A DNA stretch of 64,000 nt, taken from NCBI RefSeq assembly GCF_028476545.1, contig NW_026732264.1, positions 152,501 through 216,500 of the forward strand. The letters are read 5' to 3'. The position numbers and the translations under genes are program-made. The notes beneath the pieces are model-generated. The model worked only from the letters and a program-made list of their open reading frames with translations, was not told where the DNA came from and searched no databases. The DNA is from Physella acuta (taxonomy: Eukaryota > Mollusca > Gastropoda > Physidae). Positions 51,426 through 62,329 of the stretch are shown piece after piece (position 1 is the stretch's first letter; each line of letters starts with the position of its first letter).

Positions 51426-54400
51426 GTAAGTTGTTTTAATGAATCATCCAGAATTATAATTTTAAGGGGCTTTTCAAATATTTTTGGCGTTATTTAAAAG
51501 ATTATCTAAAGTAGCCTATAAGAATACTGATTTCTTTTATTCTTGTAAATAACGTATAAAAGGACATGGGTGCATGAGACAGTTTTCATTAAATTTATAA
51601 TTTATAGTAACATCGACGTCACCGGAATTTCCCCATATTTGGAGCAAGGGAAATTTTGTCGGTGGAAGTGTAAATGTGTTCGAGATTATCGACCCTAGCG
51701 AGCCAAGGGAGGTCAAGTTTGTTGGCAAAGATATTTCTGTCGCATCGACTCAAACCGAAAAGAAAAAAGTTAGTTGAGTTTTTAGAACTAATACAATTTT
51801 AAACAATATAAAGTTATAGGCATATTATTATTTATATTGAGTTATTAATAAAAACAATGATATATGTTATCATTATTTTCTTCTTATAGAATTTGGCTGA
51901 GCTTAGAATTCTGGAGCAGATAAAACACCCGCGAATAGTAGCCTTCTATGGTTTCAAACAAAACCCGAACCTTTTAACCATATTTTACAAATACATGAAA
52001 CTTGTAAGTGGAAGCTGCTGGTAAAAATCTAATTAAATTCATAACCCATCAGCTTATATTTTCTACCTCATTTCAAAATAAACTGTCATTTTTTATTATT
52101 AGTTTGTTTAAATCCATTATTTCGGCAGATTGAAACAAATTCAAATTAATACAGCAACATGTCTCAAAGCGTACTTAAATGCCACTCAGGTCGTTACACT
52201 TGTATTCTATATGTACATAATTGGTCAATCAGAAATTTCACTTTCAAACAATTTGTTTTTTAAATTTTCATTAGAGTAATAAAACCATAATTTACCTCCA
52301 ATTAAGTAATTGGTTTTGGTGTTTTTTTAAATACCAAAACAAAAGAAACACCAATCCGTTAAAAAAAATGTCTCAGGGTTCTGTGGCAAAGCTGATAAAA
52401 GAAAGAGGGTCGCCTCTAGATGAGGCCACAGTGCGACTCTACACTAGACAAATTCTTGAAGGCTTGAAATATTTACACAATAATAAACCGATCATCATTC
52501 ACAGAGACGTCAAAGGTAGGACGATATTTCTCAGGTTTTATTTTGGTTGTTTTTATGTAAATACAAATTGCAACAAACCATATAATTTTAGTAGTATTTT
52601 AATGTCTTTATTTATTTATTTTGTATTGTTAATATGACCGACAGTTTAGAGACAGATGGTGGTGCGCAATATGTTCAGCATACATAGTTATTCCGTACAT
52701 CTCAACGTACAAGTAGATAATCTGATGGTTCGGGTTTTATAGGACTAAACTTTAGGACCGGAATTCAAAATCTGACAAAATAAAATTTAGAAGGCATATT
52801 AGTTTTAGGTTGTAAAGACAACAGACTAAAATGACACTCTGGTACCCAGATTTGTTCCACCATACCAATACATGTCCTTGTAAAACAAACCTTCCTACAC
52901 TACACAGGTGAGAACGTGCTGCTGGAGTCACCAGACAAGGTCCAGCTGACCAACTTCGGACTGTCCAAGATCCTCCACACACTGACCAATGCCAGGTCAA
53001 AGGTCGGCACGTCCTACTGGATGGCGCCTGAGATCATCACGGGAACAGGAAGTGAAAACTATGACGTCAGGGCGGATATATGGTATATACATTTTTTTAC
53101 GGACATTACTCGATAGTTACCATATCAGTTCACCCAGCTCTTAGGGGTACAGAATATAAGTCGTGTTAAGTAAAGGGGATGTACACAAGGCTGACAACAT
53201 AATCAACGTAAATGTTGAAGGGAAAGAAACACGAACTCGACTTTGTTATTTACTTTGACAGGCAGGTGTAAAATGTTGATTACAGATTTGATATATTGTT
53301 GTTTTGTTTGTTTTTTTACGGCGCATCCGCATCACACACTTAAATAGCATGCTTTTATTTTTCGTGTATACTTTCGGGTAGGTCCCCTAGCTTTTGGTTT
53401 TAGCCAGTCCTGTGTATTTTATTTTCCCGGTACTCGCCCTATCTGTAGCACCTTGTCATATACATGGATAATCACTTGACGTTATTGACAGTGCCGGCGC
53501 CAGGTTATTTAGCGCCCTAGGCAAAACTTATCAAAATGCCCACTTTCACACAAATTAAATACTAAAACATATGTATAAGAAAACAATTAATTAAAAGTGA
53601 CATATTAATTTAGTATCAATTGCATACACGTTATAAGTAGACATCAAAATCAAATTTTAATTCCCCCCTTCGACTCAGAAGTTTGTACTAATTTCTTCAA
53701 TTCCAGTTTGCAATCGTAATCACATTCTATTGAAATTGTTTTTAAGTCCACGGGTCTACTTTGTACTTTATGACATAGCCCCCCCCCCCCCTCCCCCCAC
53801 TTAGAAAACTTTAAGTGCTTCAGCCCACCCCCTCCGTGGACAAAAAAGTCTGGAAAAAACACACAAAAAAAGTTCTTGTAGTATTGGACTCTCTGCAGTC
53901 CTCCCAAGGTGTGTTCCTAAACGGAACCTACCTGTTTTAAGCTTGACTGTCTTTTGTTATAATTATAAATAGTCTATATTTTGTTATTATGAAACGATTT
54001 TTTGTTTTTTGAAAATAAAAGGTTATAAATGTTATATTCCAGACTAAAATTATATATGAATCATTAGGAGAGGGTGAAAAATATGAAAAGACAATTAATT
54101 AGATATATAATTCACAACAAAGACTGTATGTCGACTAACATTAAATATTGCAGTCTACAACGGCTACTGATGTATTTGTTTTTCTGCTTGATAATGCTAA
54201 AAAACCTACGAAACTATTTTGTTTAGAACTTATGCTCTATTTATTTTTTACAATAGAAAATAATAACTTAAAGTTGTATTTATATAATTAAGCCTAAAGC
54301 AACGAATTATCTCAAATTTGAAGATCCAAATACCAAAATTTTATTCAAGGGAAATAACTTTCACAAGAATAACTAAATTAACCAAGTGTAACTAAGATAT

Positions 54401-57239
54401 GCTTAAAAAACACAATAAAACTCTCTTAATTTCATTAGTTAATAATTGTAACAAATATTTGATATTTACTATGTAACCTTGCAAAAACAATACAGTCTAC
54501 CCATTGAATACTTAACTGTAGGTTGTGTTTTAAAGTTGAAAAACATTAGCTTTATTATAACATATTTCTATTCAATATTGATGTCATACGGTCTATTATC
54601 TATCTATATACTACTAAAAGTCAAGTTTGTTTACATGTTTGAATATTTATTTTTTTGTTTTTTTGTTTTTTTGTTTTTTTGTTTGTTTGTTTGTTTGTTT
54701 GCCTGATCGACTATCTCGCATGGTTGCACTCAAGGTGGAAAGCTGTAAAATAGTATGTAGGTAGAGAAAATTTTTTGTTTTAAGACAGACTGTTAATCAC
54801 AAATTTATTTAAAGACGTTAATTAATTTATTGATTTATTCATTGTTAAATTAACCGTATTTTTTTAAAAATGTTAATACTTTGAATAAACTTTGTGGGGA
54901 TAGTGACGTCCCTTGATGTGTTTACTTTTTTGGTACAATAAAAATGGCGGACTCCATCATAGACTTTGTGGCCCATTCAAAAGTTTAACGCGTTACAAAG
55001 CTAATTTTCTGCCGGCTATAACTTAAACAATACGTCCGTTTGCTGTATTTATTACGTTCCAACACTTATATCAATTTTCAACTGTCTTTTTCATTTAGTT
55101 TTACGATAAATTTCTCTAGATCTAAAGATCAGCTGTCGAAGGAAAGTTATGAATCTAGCCTAGATCTAGCCTAGATCTAGGTCACTACTAGACTCAATGT
55201 AAATTCTAGATCTAGACTTAATGTAAATTCTACATCTAGAATATATTTCAGGCCTTAATACATCTAGAATCTATTTCAGGCCTTAATTATTTTATATAAA
55301 TCTTTGTTTGGCTAATTTAAGATTAAATTTAATTTGAAAGTTACTACTACTACTAGACTTAGATCTAGATCTATGCGCGCAGACTCAAAAGTATAGTATA
55401 AAAATTCATTTGTTACGTCACGAGTAAATAGCTAAGTTGGTAGCGTAGCCCGCTCTCATGTGGGTGGCACAGGTTCTAGACCAATATGTCAATGATATTT
55501 TTTTTCAATTTTTTTTTTTTTAGATGTGAATGATAAAGTTGCCTATCTGAACTTGGCAGGATACAGGGCAGGTGAAGTAGAGTTCATCTGTTTCTTTGTC
55601 CTAAGCATATGAAAGGATAGTGTGGTCAAAGACATGCTCGGCTGGAATCGTTTTTTAAACGATAAAAACATGTTGTCTGAGACTTGGCGGGACACTGGGC
55701 AGGTGAAGTAGAGTTGAGTAGGTCCCATGTGACGTCAGTATATGAAGGGATAGTCCGAAATCGGTGTTTTCGGTGTTTTTAAAAGATAAGAAACATATTT
55801 TTGAATGTGGGGTCTGTTTTTTGTGACGATAAGTGACACTGCAGTAGCGTAGCGAATGGGGGGGGGGGGGGGGCGGGAGGGGAGGCGGGGGGGGGGGCGG
55901 GAGGGGAGGCGGGGGGGGGGGGGGGAAGGGGAGGCGGGGGGGACATATGTTGGGGCGCCAAAATGGTTTGGAAAAATAAATTGAAAGGTTGAGGGGGGTT
56001 CAAATCGAAAGTTTGAGTGGGGGGGGGGGGGTGCACATCAAAAGTTTGAGGGGGGGGGGGGTTGAAAATCGAAATCTTGGGGGGGGGGGGTTAAAATCGA
56101 AAAGTTTGTCCCCGGGCGCCGGGAAGGGTCGCTATGCCTCTGAGTGACAGACGTGATGTTTTTTTATGGATGACCCCGAAACCCACAGTTATCCAACGGA
56201 TGACGGGTATTCTAGTATTTCTTATTTTCTAGTTAGGAACATTTTTGGATCTCCTAAATAAAGGACGCCTTTATAAAAATCAAATACGGTTAGCTGTTGT
56301 AGACATTGCTGGAATTATTGATTAAATATTTTAAAAATTGCATTCTCATTTCTCTATTACCAATCAGATTCCACTATACCTTCAACTACAAAACAGCCGA
56401 ATAAAAATTATAACACTTATACATCAGGACAAATTTCTAATTCAACGTCAGAGAAAACGAGACTTACAAGTCCTATTAAAATTAGATAACCGTTTGAAAT
56501 GTGCAAAATTTAAATTACAAATTTATTTAACTGTTTTCTACATCAAGTATGTGACACCAAAATAAAAAGGTAAAGTGACTGGTAAAAAGCGCCCCGACCT
56601 TTCAAATTAGGGAGGTAGGGTTGCATTTTCACCATAGCGAATAAATATAGGCCTATATAGACCTAATTTTGGGGTGGGGTGGAGGGGGGGGGGGGGCAAA
56701 GTTGATAGTTAGTTCTTCCTGTCCGTCGAAAAAGATCGCTACTCCTTGATAAAAGTTATTAATTATTAGGTACTTTTCGATAATAGAAATTTAACCTTTT
56801 TGCGCCCCCCCCCCTAAGAATGGCGGCCGATACGACCGCCTAGTTCGCCTTATAGGTAGCACCGGCCCTGGTTATTGATATTTTTGGCTTTATGGTAAAC
56901 AACAATCTATTGTAGGGCGGGATGTGTGTCCGGGGTTTTAGTGTTAAGTTACATACATTGTTACAATGTCCTGTAATGTATTATGTAATATTAATCTCCA
57001 GGAGTTTAGGTTGTACTGTGGTAGAGATGGCCACGGGGAATCCCCCATTCGGTCACCTTGACGAGGTTGAAGCGGCTAACAAAATCGGCAGCGGTGAAAA
57101 AATGGACTACAAGCTGCCAGACACAAGTTCTAAGGAAATGGTCAAATTCTTAGGCAAGACGTTCCACAAGAATTTCAAGGATCGTCCAAGCGCTGAGGAA
57201 CTGCTCAAGTCGGATCTATTTATAGCAGGAAAAGTGTAA
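51404..57239 (+). CDS. MAP3K/STE11-type single-domain protein kinase with NFG instead of DFG
   Basis: Six exons: 51404-51425, 51608-51768, 51890-52003, 52377-52515, 52908-53082, 57002-57239. All phases match and give 282 residues ending in TAA. It is a bare kinase domain like MEKK (MAP3K) catalytic regions: a degenerate glycine loop (FVGGSVNVF), beta-3 lysine K48, helix-C glutamate E65, HRDVKGEN (D143, K145, N148), N161-F-G where DFG is expected, GTSYWMAPE (185-187), DIWSLGCTVVEM and DRPSAEELL. Known family role: phosphorylation of MAP2Ks in stress and immune signalling. Asn in place of the Mg-binding Asp suggests weak or no activity, perhaps a scaffold; that is inference. It lacks the regulatory N-terminus usual for MAP3Ks. 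A minus-strand paralogue lies head to head upstream. Confidence 0.82.
51608..51768 (+). CDS. Kinase gene exon: N-lobe, glycine loop and beta-3 lysine
   Basis: The exon enters after TTTATAG in phase 1 and leaves before GTTAGT in phase 0. It encodes TSPEFPHIW, shared with the minus-strand paralogue (TSPELPLLW), then NFVGGSVNVFEII and VKFVGKDI. The glycine loop has lost the usual GxGxxG spacing. Confidence 0.8.
51890..52003 (+). CDS. Kinase gene exon: helix C to hinge
   Basis: An exact 38-codon exon (acceptor TTCTTATAG, donor GTAAGT). NLAELRILEQIKHPRIVAFY carries the helix-C glutamate and the HPRIV word typical of MEKK kinases; LLTIFYKYMKL is the gatekeeper and hinge. Confidence 0.85.
52377..52515 (+). 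CDS. Kinase gene exon: helix D/E and catalytic loop
   Basis: The exon enters in phase 0 after TGTCTCAG and leaves in phase 1 at GTAGGA. It encodes GSVAKLIKERGSPLDEATVR, then YTRQILEGLKYLH and IIIHRDVKG. TRQILEGLKYLH and HRDVKGEN are diagnostic of STE11-group kinases. Confidence 0.9.
52908..53082 (+). CDS. Kinase gene exon: NFG motif and activation segment
   Basis: The exon enters in phase 1 and leaves in phase 2, splitting the Trp codon of DIW. It encodes ENVLLES, KVQLTNFGLSKIL, SKVGTSYWMAPEIITG and NYDVRADI. The third codon of the QLTNFG stretch is AAC where GAC (Asp) would be expected. Base composition is more GC-rich than the surrounding intron. Confidence 0.88.
53489..56870. mobile_element. 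hAT element carrying a Helitron
   Basis: Inverted ends CAGTGCCGGCGCC / CAGGGCCGGTGCT with an exact 8-bp duplication GTTATTGA (53481-53488, 56871-56878). The Helitron at 54603-56215 is nested inside. It occupies the last kinase intron. Confidence 0.88.
54603..56215 (+). mobile_element. Complete nonautonomous Helitron (1.6 kb)
   Basis: Starts TCTATATACTACTAAAAG after A and ends with a hairpin around GTTATCCAACGGATGAC, then TATTCTAG before T. These are the canonical A|TC...CTAG|T borders. It encodes no Rep/helicase. G-rich runs occur at 55855-56100. Confidence 0.85.
57002..57239 (+). CDS. Kinase gene terminal exon: helix F to helix I
   Basis: The exon begins after TCTCCAG in phase 2, completing Trp, and reads SLGCTVVEMATGNPPFGHLD, then KMDYKLPD, MVKFLGKTF, DRPSAEELLKSDLF and stop. 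The phase-2 intron in the Trp codon is shared with the minus-strand paralogue at 45023. AATAAA overlaps the stop region. Confidence 0.9.
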
Positions 57240-57516
57240 TAAAATATAATGCTCATCTATCATTAGCTATTGTAATTAACACATTGAAATATTTAATAAA
57301 AATCATATGATAATGTGTTCTTTTTTTTCTTAATTCTAGATGGCACTATAAATTTTAAGGAATTAAAATATTGTTGACGTCACACAACTGACCTGTTGAC
57401 CATATATGTGAAATAGTGTGTACCTTACAGCCACACCTACCCGTAACACCACGATCCAGGTGTTGGGCTACTGCCATACCACATGACAACCTCATTCAAT
57501 AAATAAAATACGTCTT

Positions 57517-57645
57517 TGGTACGGACCCCCCGAAGAAAGTCTACCGCCCCCCGATCGAAATGAAAATTATATAGTAAATATATAACTTTAACAGTGTCCG
57601 CCCCCCCCCCCCAAAGAAAGTCTACCGCCCCCCCCCCCCCGAAAA
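57517..57645. repeat. C-rich MITE fragment, inverse of 61375-61497
   Basis: GAAAGTCTACCGCCCCC occurs twice here and in inverse (GGTAGACTTTCTT) at 61375-61497. Confidence 0.6.
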
Positions 57646-58044
57646 TTTTACTTTAACTACCTACAGTACTAAGCCTAACATGAGTATTTTAATATTTAAA
57701 CGTAGAATCAACAAAATGTTTGTCAAAATCAACAAAATGGTTGTCAAAATAAAAAAATGTTTTACTAATCTTCATCAAAGCATGTATGCCCCTAAGGATC
57801 ATTGATTATATGGAGGTCTATATGTTACTTTTTGAAATTTTAGAACTCCACAAAAGGTAGTTTTTCCAAGATGACCGCCGTTTTCAATGGAATCATATTT
57901 CCAGAAAAGGCCCTGTTACATGCAAATATTTTCCCTTAAGTACCCTAACTTATACATACACAAATAAATAAAAAAGGCTTATTAATTAAAAGGTTCCCCG
58001 CCCCCGTTTTTTCCCTGAGTCTACCCCCTTCGAGCACCTGATAC

Positions 58045-59930
58045 TGTCACGTTATGTCTTGTAACGGATTTATTACGTCCCTTGTATTGTGTATATTATG
58101 GTTACGTCCCTTGAGTGTTTGTTATGTAGGTGATGTGTACCAGTGAGGGCTGTGAGTTAACTGAAGACAGACCCACAGATAAGTCATGTCGTCTATGCTA
58201 TTGAAAAAAAGAACTTTGTATAGCAAAAAAATTGCATTATTTTAAAGACATGAATATATTTTACTATATTTTCATAAAAAAATATTGTTTATCTTCATTA
58301 GATATTAAATAAAACGATATAAAAAATTCTATGCTCTCGAGTATAATAAAGTATCAAGGTTAACTGAAGAAACTGTGTTGCAGTGAGGGCGCTAGGTCGG
58401 ATGTCACCGGTGCGGCACTTTGTGGAGTCACATCCCCCCCCCCCCCCGCCCATGTAATAATTATCGTTTTGTACGTTAAAGACTACTTATCTCTGATTAA
58501 TCATTAATGGAACTAGCAAAAAAAGCGTTTTCTTCTGTACATTGTGCAATTTTTTGCCTTGCTGTCACCCCCCTAAAGGATGTCACCCGGTGCGATCCGC
58601 ACCCCCCCTCCTCCCCACCCTCGCTACGCCTCTGGTCTGTTGTAGTTATGTAACATGTTGGCAGCGATTTGAAGACATTGTGAAATGATGTGTGACAGCA
58701 GAGAAGGCCAACGAAGTACGGAAGCTGTAGGTAGGCTAAAGGCTGTAAAGAAAAGAAACAAATCTGATCAAGATGGCTGTCAGAACGATTTCAAAACAGA
58801 CTACAGTTTCACCCGACCCCGGCACTAGATGTAACCAGAGGGGGTGACGGGTGGAGATTATTTAAACAGATAGGGCAAAACTACTACATCTTGGTAGGAT
58901 TAAATGAAGAGAAGGAAATGAGATATGTCAAGGCTTTGTTTCCAAATACAATGAGCACAGATGTGTATAATAGTATGACAGTTAGCGATGTAGTGAAACG
59001 TTTTGATGAACATTTTGCGATTAAAACTCATAAAACTTTTGAAAGGTTCAAATTCAACAGAAGAAATCACGAGGTGAATGATACGGTAGAGGAGAATGTG
59101 AGGACGTTGAAAAAAAATGGCCAAGACATGTAATTTCTGTGAACATAATATATAAGAACCACTCTTGCGATACAGAGTTGTGTTGGGGATCAAGGACAAT
59201 GACACTAGAGACATGTTGCTAGGACAAGCACAATGAACGTTGAAATCGTGCATAAAATTATGTAAGGTAGCTGAGGAAGCAGACAAACATGAAAATTTTG
59301 AATGAGGCGGAAAATAGAAAATTGAAGGTAGAAAAAGCTTTTGCTGGGTCATATCAAGGAAAAAATAAGGATTCGAGTCCAAAGTGTAGACATTGTGGAA
59401 AAAAAAACTAATTTAATAAAGACATGTGCCCGGCATGGGGGAAAGGTAGAAGAATTGTGGCAAACTGAATAGTTTCGCTGTGAAGTGCGGAACGACGCAA
59501 GCAAAGCTTGTCAGTGATAACGATACATATTGTTGGTCTTTGCCATCGGAAGAAGAGTGTTTGTCGGCTGTCAGTGATTAGAGACAAAAGAAGATTGAAA
59601 CAGCGGTGATCAGTGGGCGAAATAATGTTGTGTGTTAAGTCGATTCGGGTGCGAAAGTGAATGTCATCTCAGTGAGGTATATAGAGAACACGCAGATTTT
59701 CCAACAAGGACTAGACTTGAAGTGTATGATGGAACTACGCTTAGCCCAAGAGGAAAGACAAGAGTGGTTGTCAAGAATCCTGGTCCTGGGAAAAGATACT
59801 TGGTTGAATTTGTCGATGTTGATATTGTCCTTGCTGGGGGAAAAGTCATCAGAGAAAATGGGACTAATCAGAGTAAATGGGACTAATCAGAGTAAATGGG
59901 ACTAATCACAGTAAATGTTGACAGATAGGA
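58045..59930 (+). mobile_element. LTR-retrotransposon fossil 2 (5' LTR, gag, zinc knuckle, protease)
   Basis: A TGT...ACA LTR (58045-58655) is followed by a TGGCAGCG primer-binding-type site and a gag-like part (about 58770-59300). A CCHC-type nucleocapsid region (about 59375-59510) and the start of a protease region (about 59620-59900) come next. Probably Ty3/Gypsy. The LTR itself contains a hAT-like insertion (58381-58634). Broken in several places and cut off before the polymerase; no 3' LTR. Of moderate to old age. Confidence 0.65.
58381..58634. mobile_element. hAT-like MITE inside the LTR
   Basis: Ends CAGTGAGGGCGCTAGG and inverse CAGAGGCGTAGCGAGG; flanking 8-mers CTGTGTTG / GTCTGTTG agree at six of eight bases. 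Confidence 0.55.
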
Positions 59931-59939
59931 CAAATAATT

Positions 59940-60395
59940 TTTTTTTCGCCTCAGACATGTGATTTACAGCGTCAGTTGTGTGTTCGCTTTAGTATTACAG
60001 TTTTCATCATCGGCTTGTGAGGACTGATAAAGATTTACAATAGTAATAGTTCTTTCTTACTTGTAGCCTACATTTAAGATGATTTACTTTTACATAGATC
60101 TAATACAAAACGTCTAATTATAAAAAAAAAAGATTAAAAAAAAAACACCTGAAAATGCAAATGTGTAATTAAATGATAATTAAAGGGATTTTTTCCAAGG
60201 CGTGGTGGGCTGAGGGGAGGGGTAGGGATTTGGGTTTTTAAGTAGAGCTGAAATAAATTTGGAATTGCAGAGAATTAAAATGATACTAATTTTAATCAAC
60301 CGGAGAAGTTATGTTATTACAATGAGACACATCAAATGAAACATTCTTCCCTTTCAAACATCTATATCTATAGCAGTCCTCAAACAGTTTTTTTA
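59940..60395 (+). repeat. Dispersed repeat shared with 4410-4885
   Basis: Reverse complement of the core of foldback element A. Confidence 0.7.
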
Positions 60396-60917
60396 TACAT
60401 ATATACATATATTTTTTTAATTAATTCAATTGTTTTAAACATTTAAAATAGAAATAATAATTTATTTGATGGTTTTACACAGCATCAACCACATGAACAT
60501 TAATTGCATATTTAGTAATCAAATGGAGAAATTAAAATGGCATAAGAACTAGACTAAAATAGGTGTGCAAACTCGGTTTCTCTTGATTGCTTAGTTTACT
60601 GTGCTCCATCCTTAGCTGCAAAGTCAAAAGTTCACATTGTAGCTAGCCATGGACAGAAATAGAAACGACCGTGGGAGAAGTGTCTCTGTAATACTCATAT
60701 TGATCTTTCATTTCAAAACTTTCCAGGACACAAAATTGACCGCTGGCAAAGAGGGCACGCAGTCCGGTTGAGTGAGGGGAAGTGAGGAGGGGGGGAGGTG
60801 TGTATCTCTTTCTACCATTCAGTACATTACAAAAATGATAAAACTAATTTTCGTGTTACAAAACAATTATACCTGTTTGTACAACATTTGTAAGATTGAT
60901 ACTTTTTTTTTCTGCAG

Positions 60918-61065
60918 GAATATTGTTGAGTTTAAAAAAACATTTTTTACGTCTGTTGTTGAGATGGCATCATTAATCAGCTACCAACACTGTGCTTACT
61001 TAAGGAACATGAAAGAGAAAGAACGGGCCTTATTGAACGCTGTTACATTTTGTATGATCTTTTAG
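60918..61065 (+). CDS. Possible isolated terminal exon, unknown
   Basis: A long pyrimidine tract and CTGCAG precede an open frame NIVEFKKTFFTSVVEMASLI, SYQHCAYLRNMKEKERALLN, AVTFCMIF, then TAG. No upstream partner exon was found. It could be a chance frame or a broken gene. Confidence 0.2.
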
Positions 61066-61374
61066 ATAAAAGAGATTTGTAGCTTTACTTTAGAATTCTA
61101 CAATAATATATTTAATATTTAACTTCAATCATGTAAGATTTTTGAATAAGGTAATAACATTATAATCAAATAGTACATTTTATTTTTAGAAATATAATAA
61201 TATATCTATATAATAATAATTATTTATTATATAAAGGATTATGTTTTATTTAATTAACATTATGGACACCAGTAATTAGTTTGTGTAAGAAATATTTGAA
61301 TTGCACAGATTATTTTATAAACAGTGTTTCTTCCAGACTCTTTTCTCCGGGGGGAGGGGCACTTGAAATTTTCT

Positions 61375-61497
61375 GGTGGTGTGGGGGGGGGGGGGTCGGT
61401 AGACTTTCTTTGCGGGGGGGGGGGGACACTCTTTTCTATATACATTTCATTTCGTTCGGGGGGGGGGGGGGGCGGTAGACTTTCTTCGTACGTTTAT
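61375..61497. repeat. G-rich MITE fragment, inverse of 57517-57645
   Basis: GGTAGACTTTCTTTGCGGGG and CGGTAGACTTTCTTCG flank a GGACACTCTTTTC stretch. Confidence 0.6.
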
Positions 61498-61559
61498 AAG
61501 ATTGCTATTGTGTCATAGTTCGTCAATCTAGATCTTGTATAGCCTACATCTCGCATGTT

Positions 61560-61700
61560 ACTGTGTTAGACAACTTCCTCGTTGCTGTGTTAGACAACTT
61601 CCTCGTTACTGTGTTAGACCACTTCCTCGTTACTGTGTTAGACCACTTCCTCGTTACAGTGTTAGACCACTTCCTCGTTACTGTGTTAGACCACTTCATC
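61560..61700 (+). repeat. 24-bp minisatellite, about six units
   Basis: The unit CGTTACTGTGTTAGACCACT plus TCCT is repeated with few changes, so any frame across it repeats with an eight-residue period (TVLDHFLV). No protein role is supported. Confidence 0.85.
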
Positions 61701-62329
61701 GTTGGATCTTCTGTGTGCCGCCTATACTTCTGTCACCCACCACTATGCCCCAAAACGTCGTTTATATGTGTAAGGTTGTGTGTTTGTCCTGCCTAGCGAG
61801 ATGTTATCTTTTAAAAGAGATCGGAGGTTGTCGTACACTGCACCAAACCCAGTCCCATCTCTTTAATCTACACTTGAGAAATATTTGACCTTCTCTCTTT
61901 TACGTATATCTAACCTGTGGATGTAAAATACAGTTCATTTAGTGGTGATGATGAAGCAATTATTATGGTTATAAATACGAGATGGATATGGAGATGGATA
62001 TAATTAATTACATTTATTCTTGTGGGTAGGGGGGGAATATCTGTAGGGGTTAATTGAAAGTGGATAATTCATCTGGGGTGTAATGACGGGTGCGATAATC
62101 CTAAACTCACATCCCTTTATAACATCATGACTCTGTCGCAGATGCTCAGATTCTCAGTCTTCCTGCCCGTGGCGACACGAATACCCAAAGTTTGATTACA
62201 TTGCAATCTGTAATGTGCTCTCTGTGCAAAACTGTATGGCTCCGGTATGCAAATGGAAGGGAACACGTTCATTTTGCCACCCACAAAATAAAGGGTAAGG
62301 GGGTTCATCGAGAAAAAATAAATCACTAT

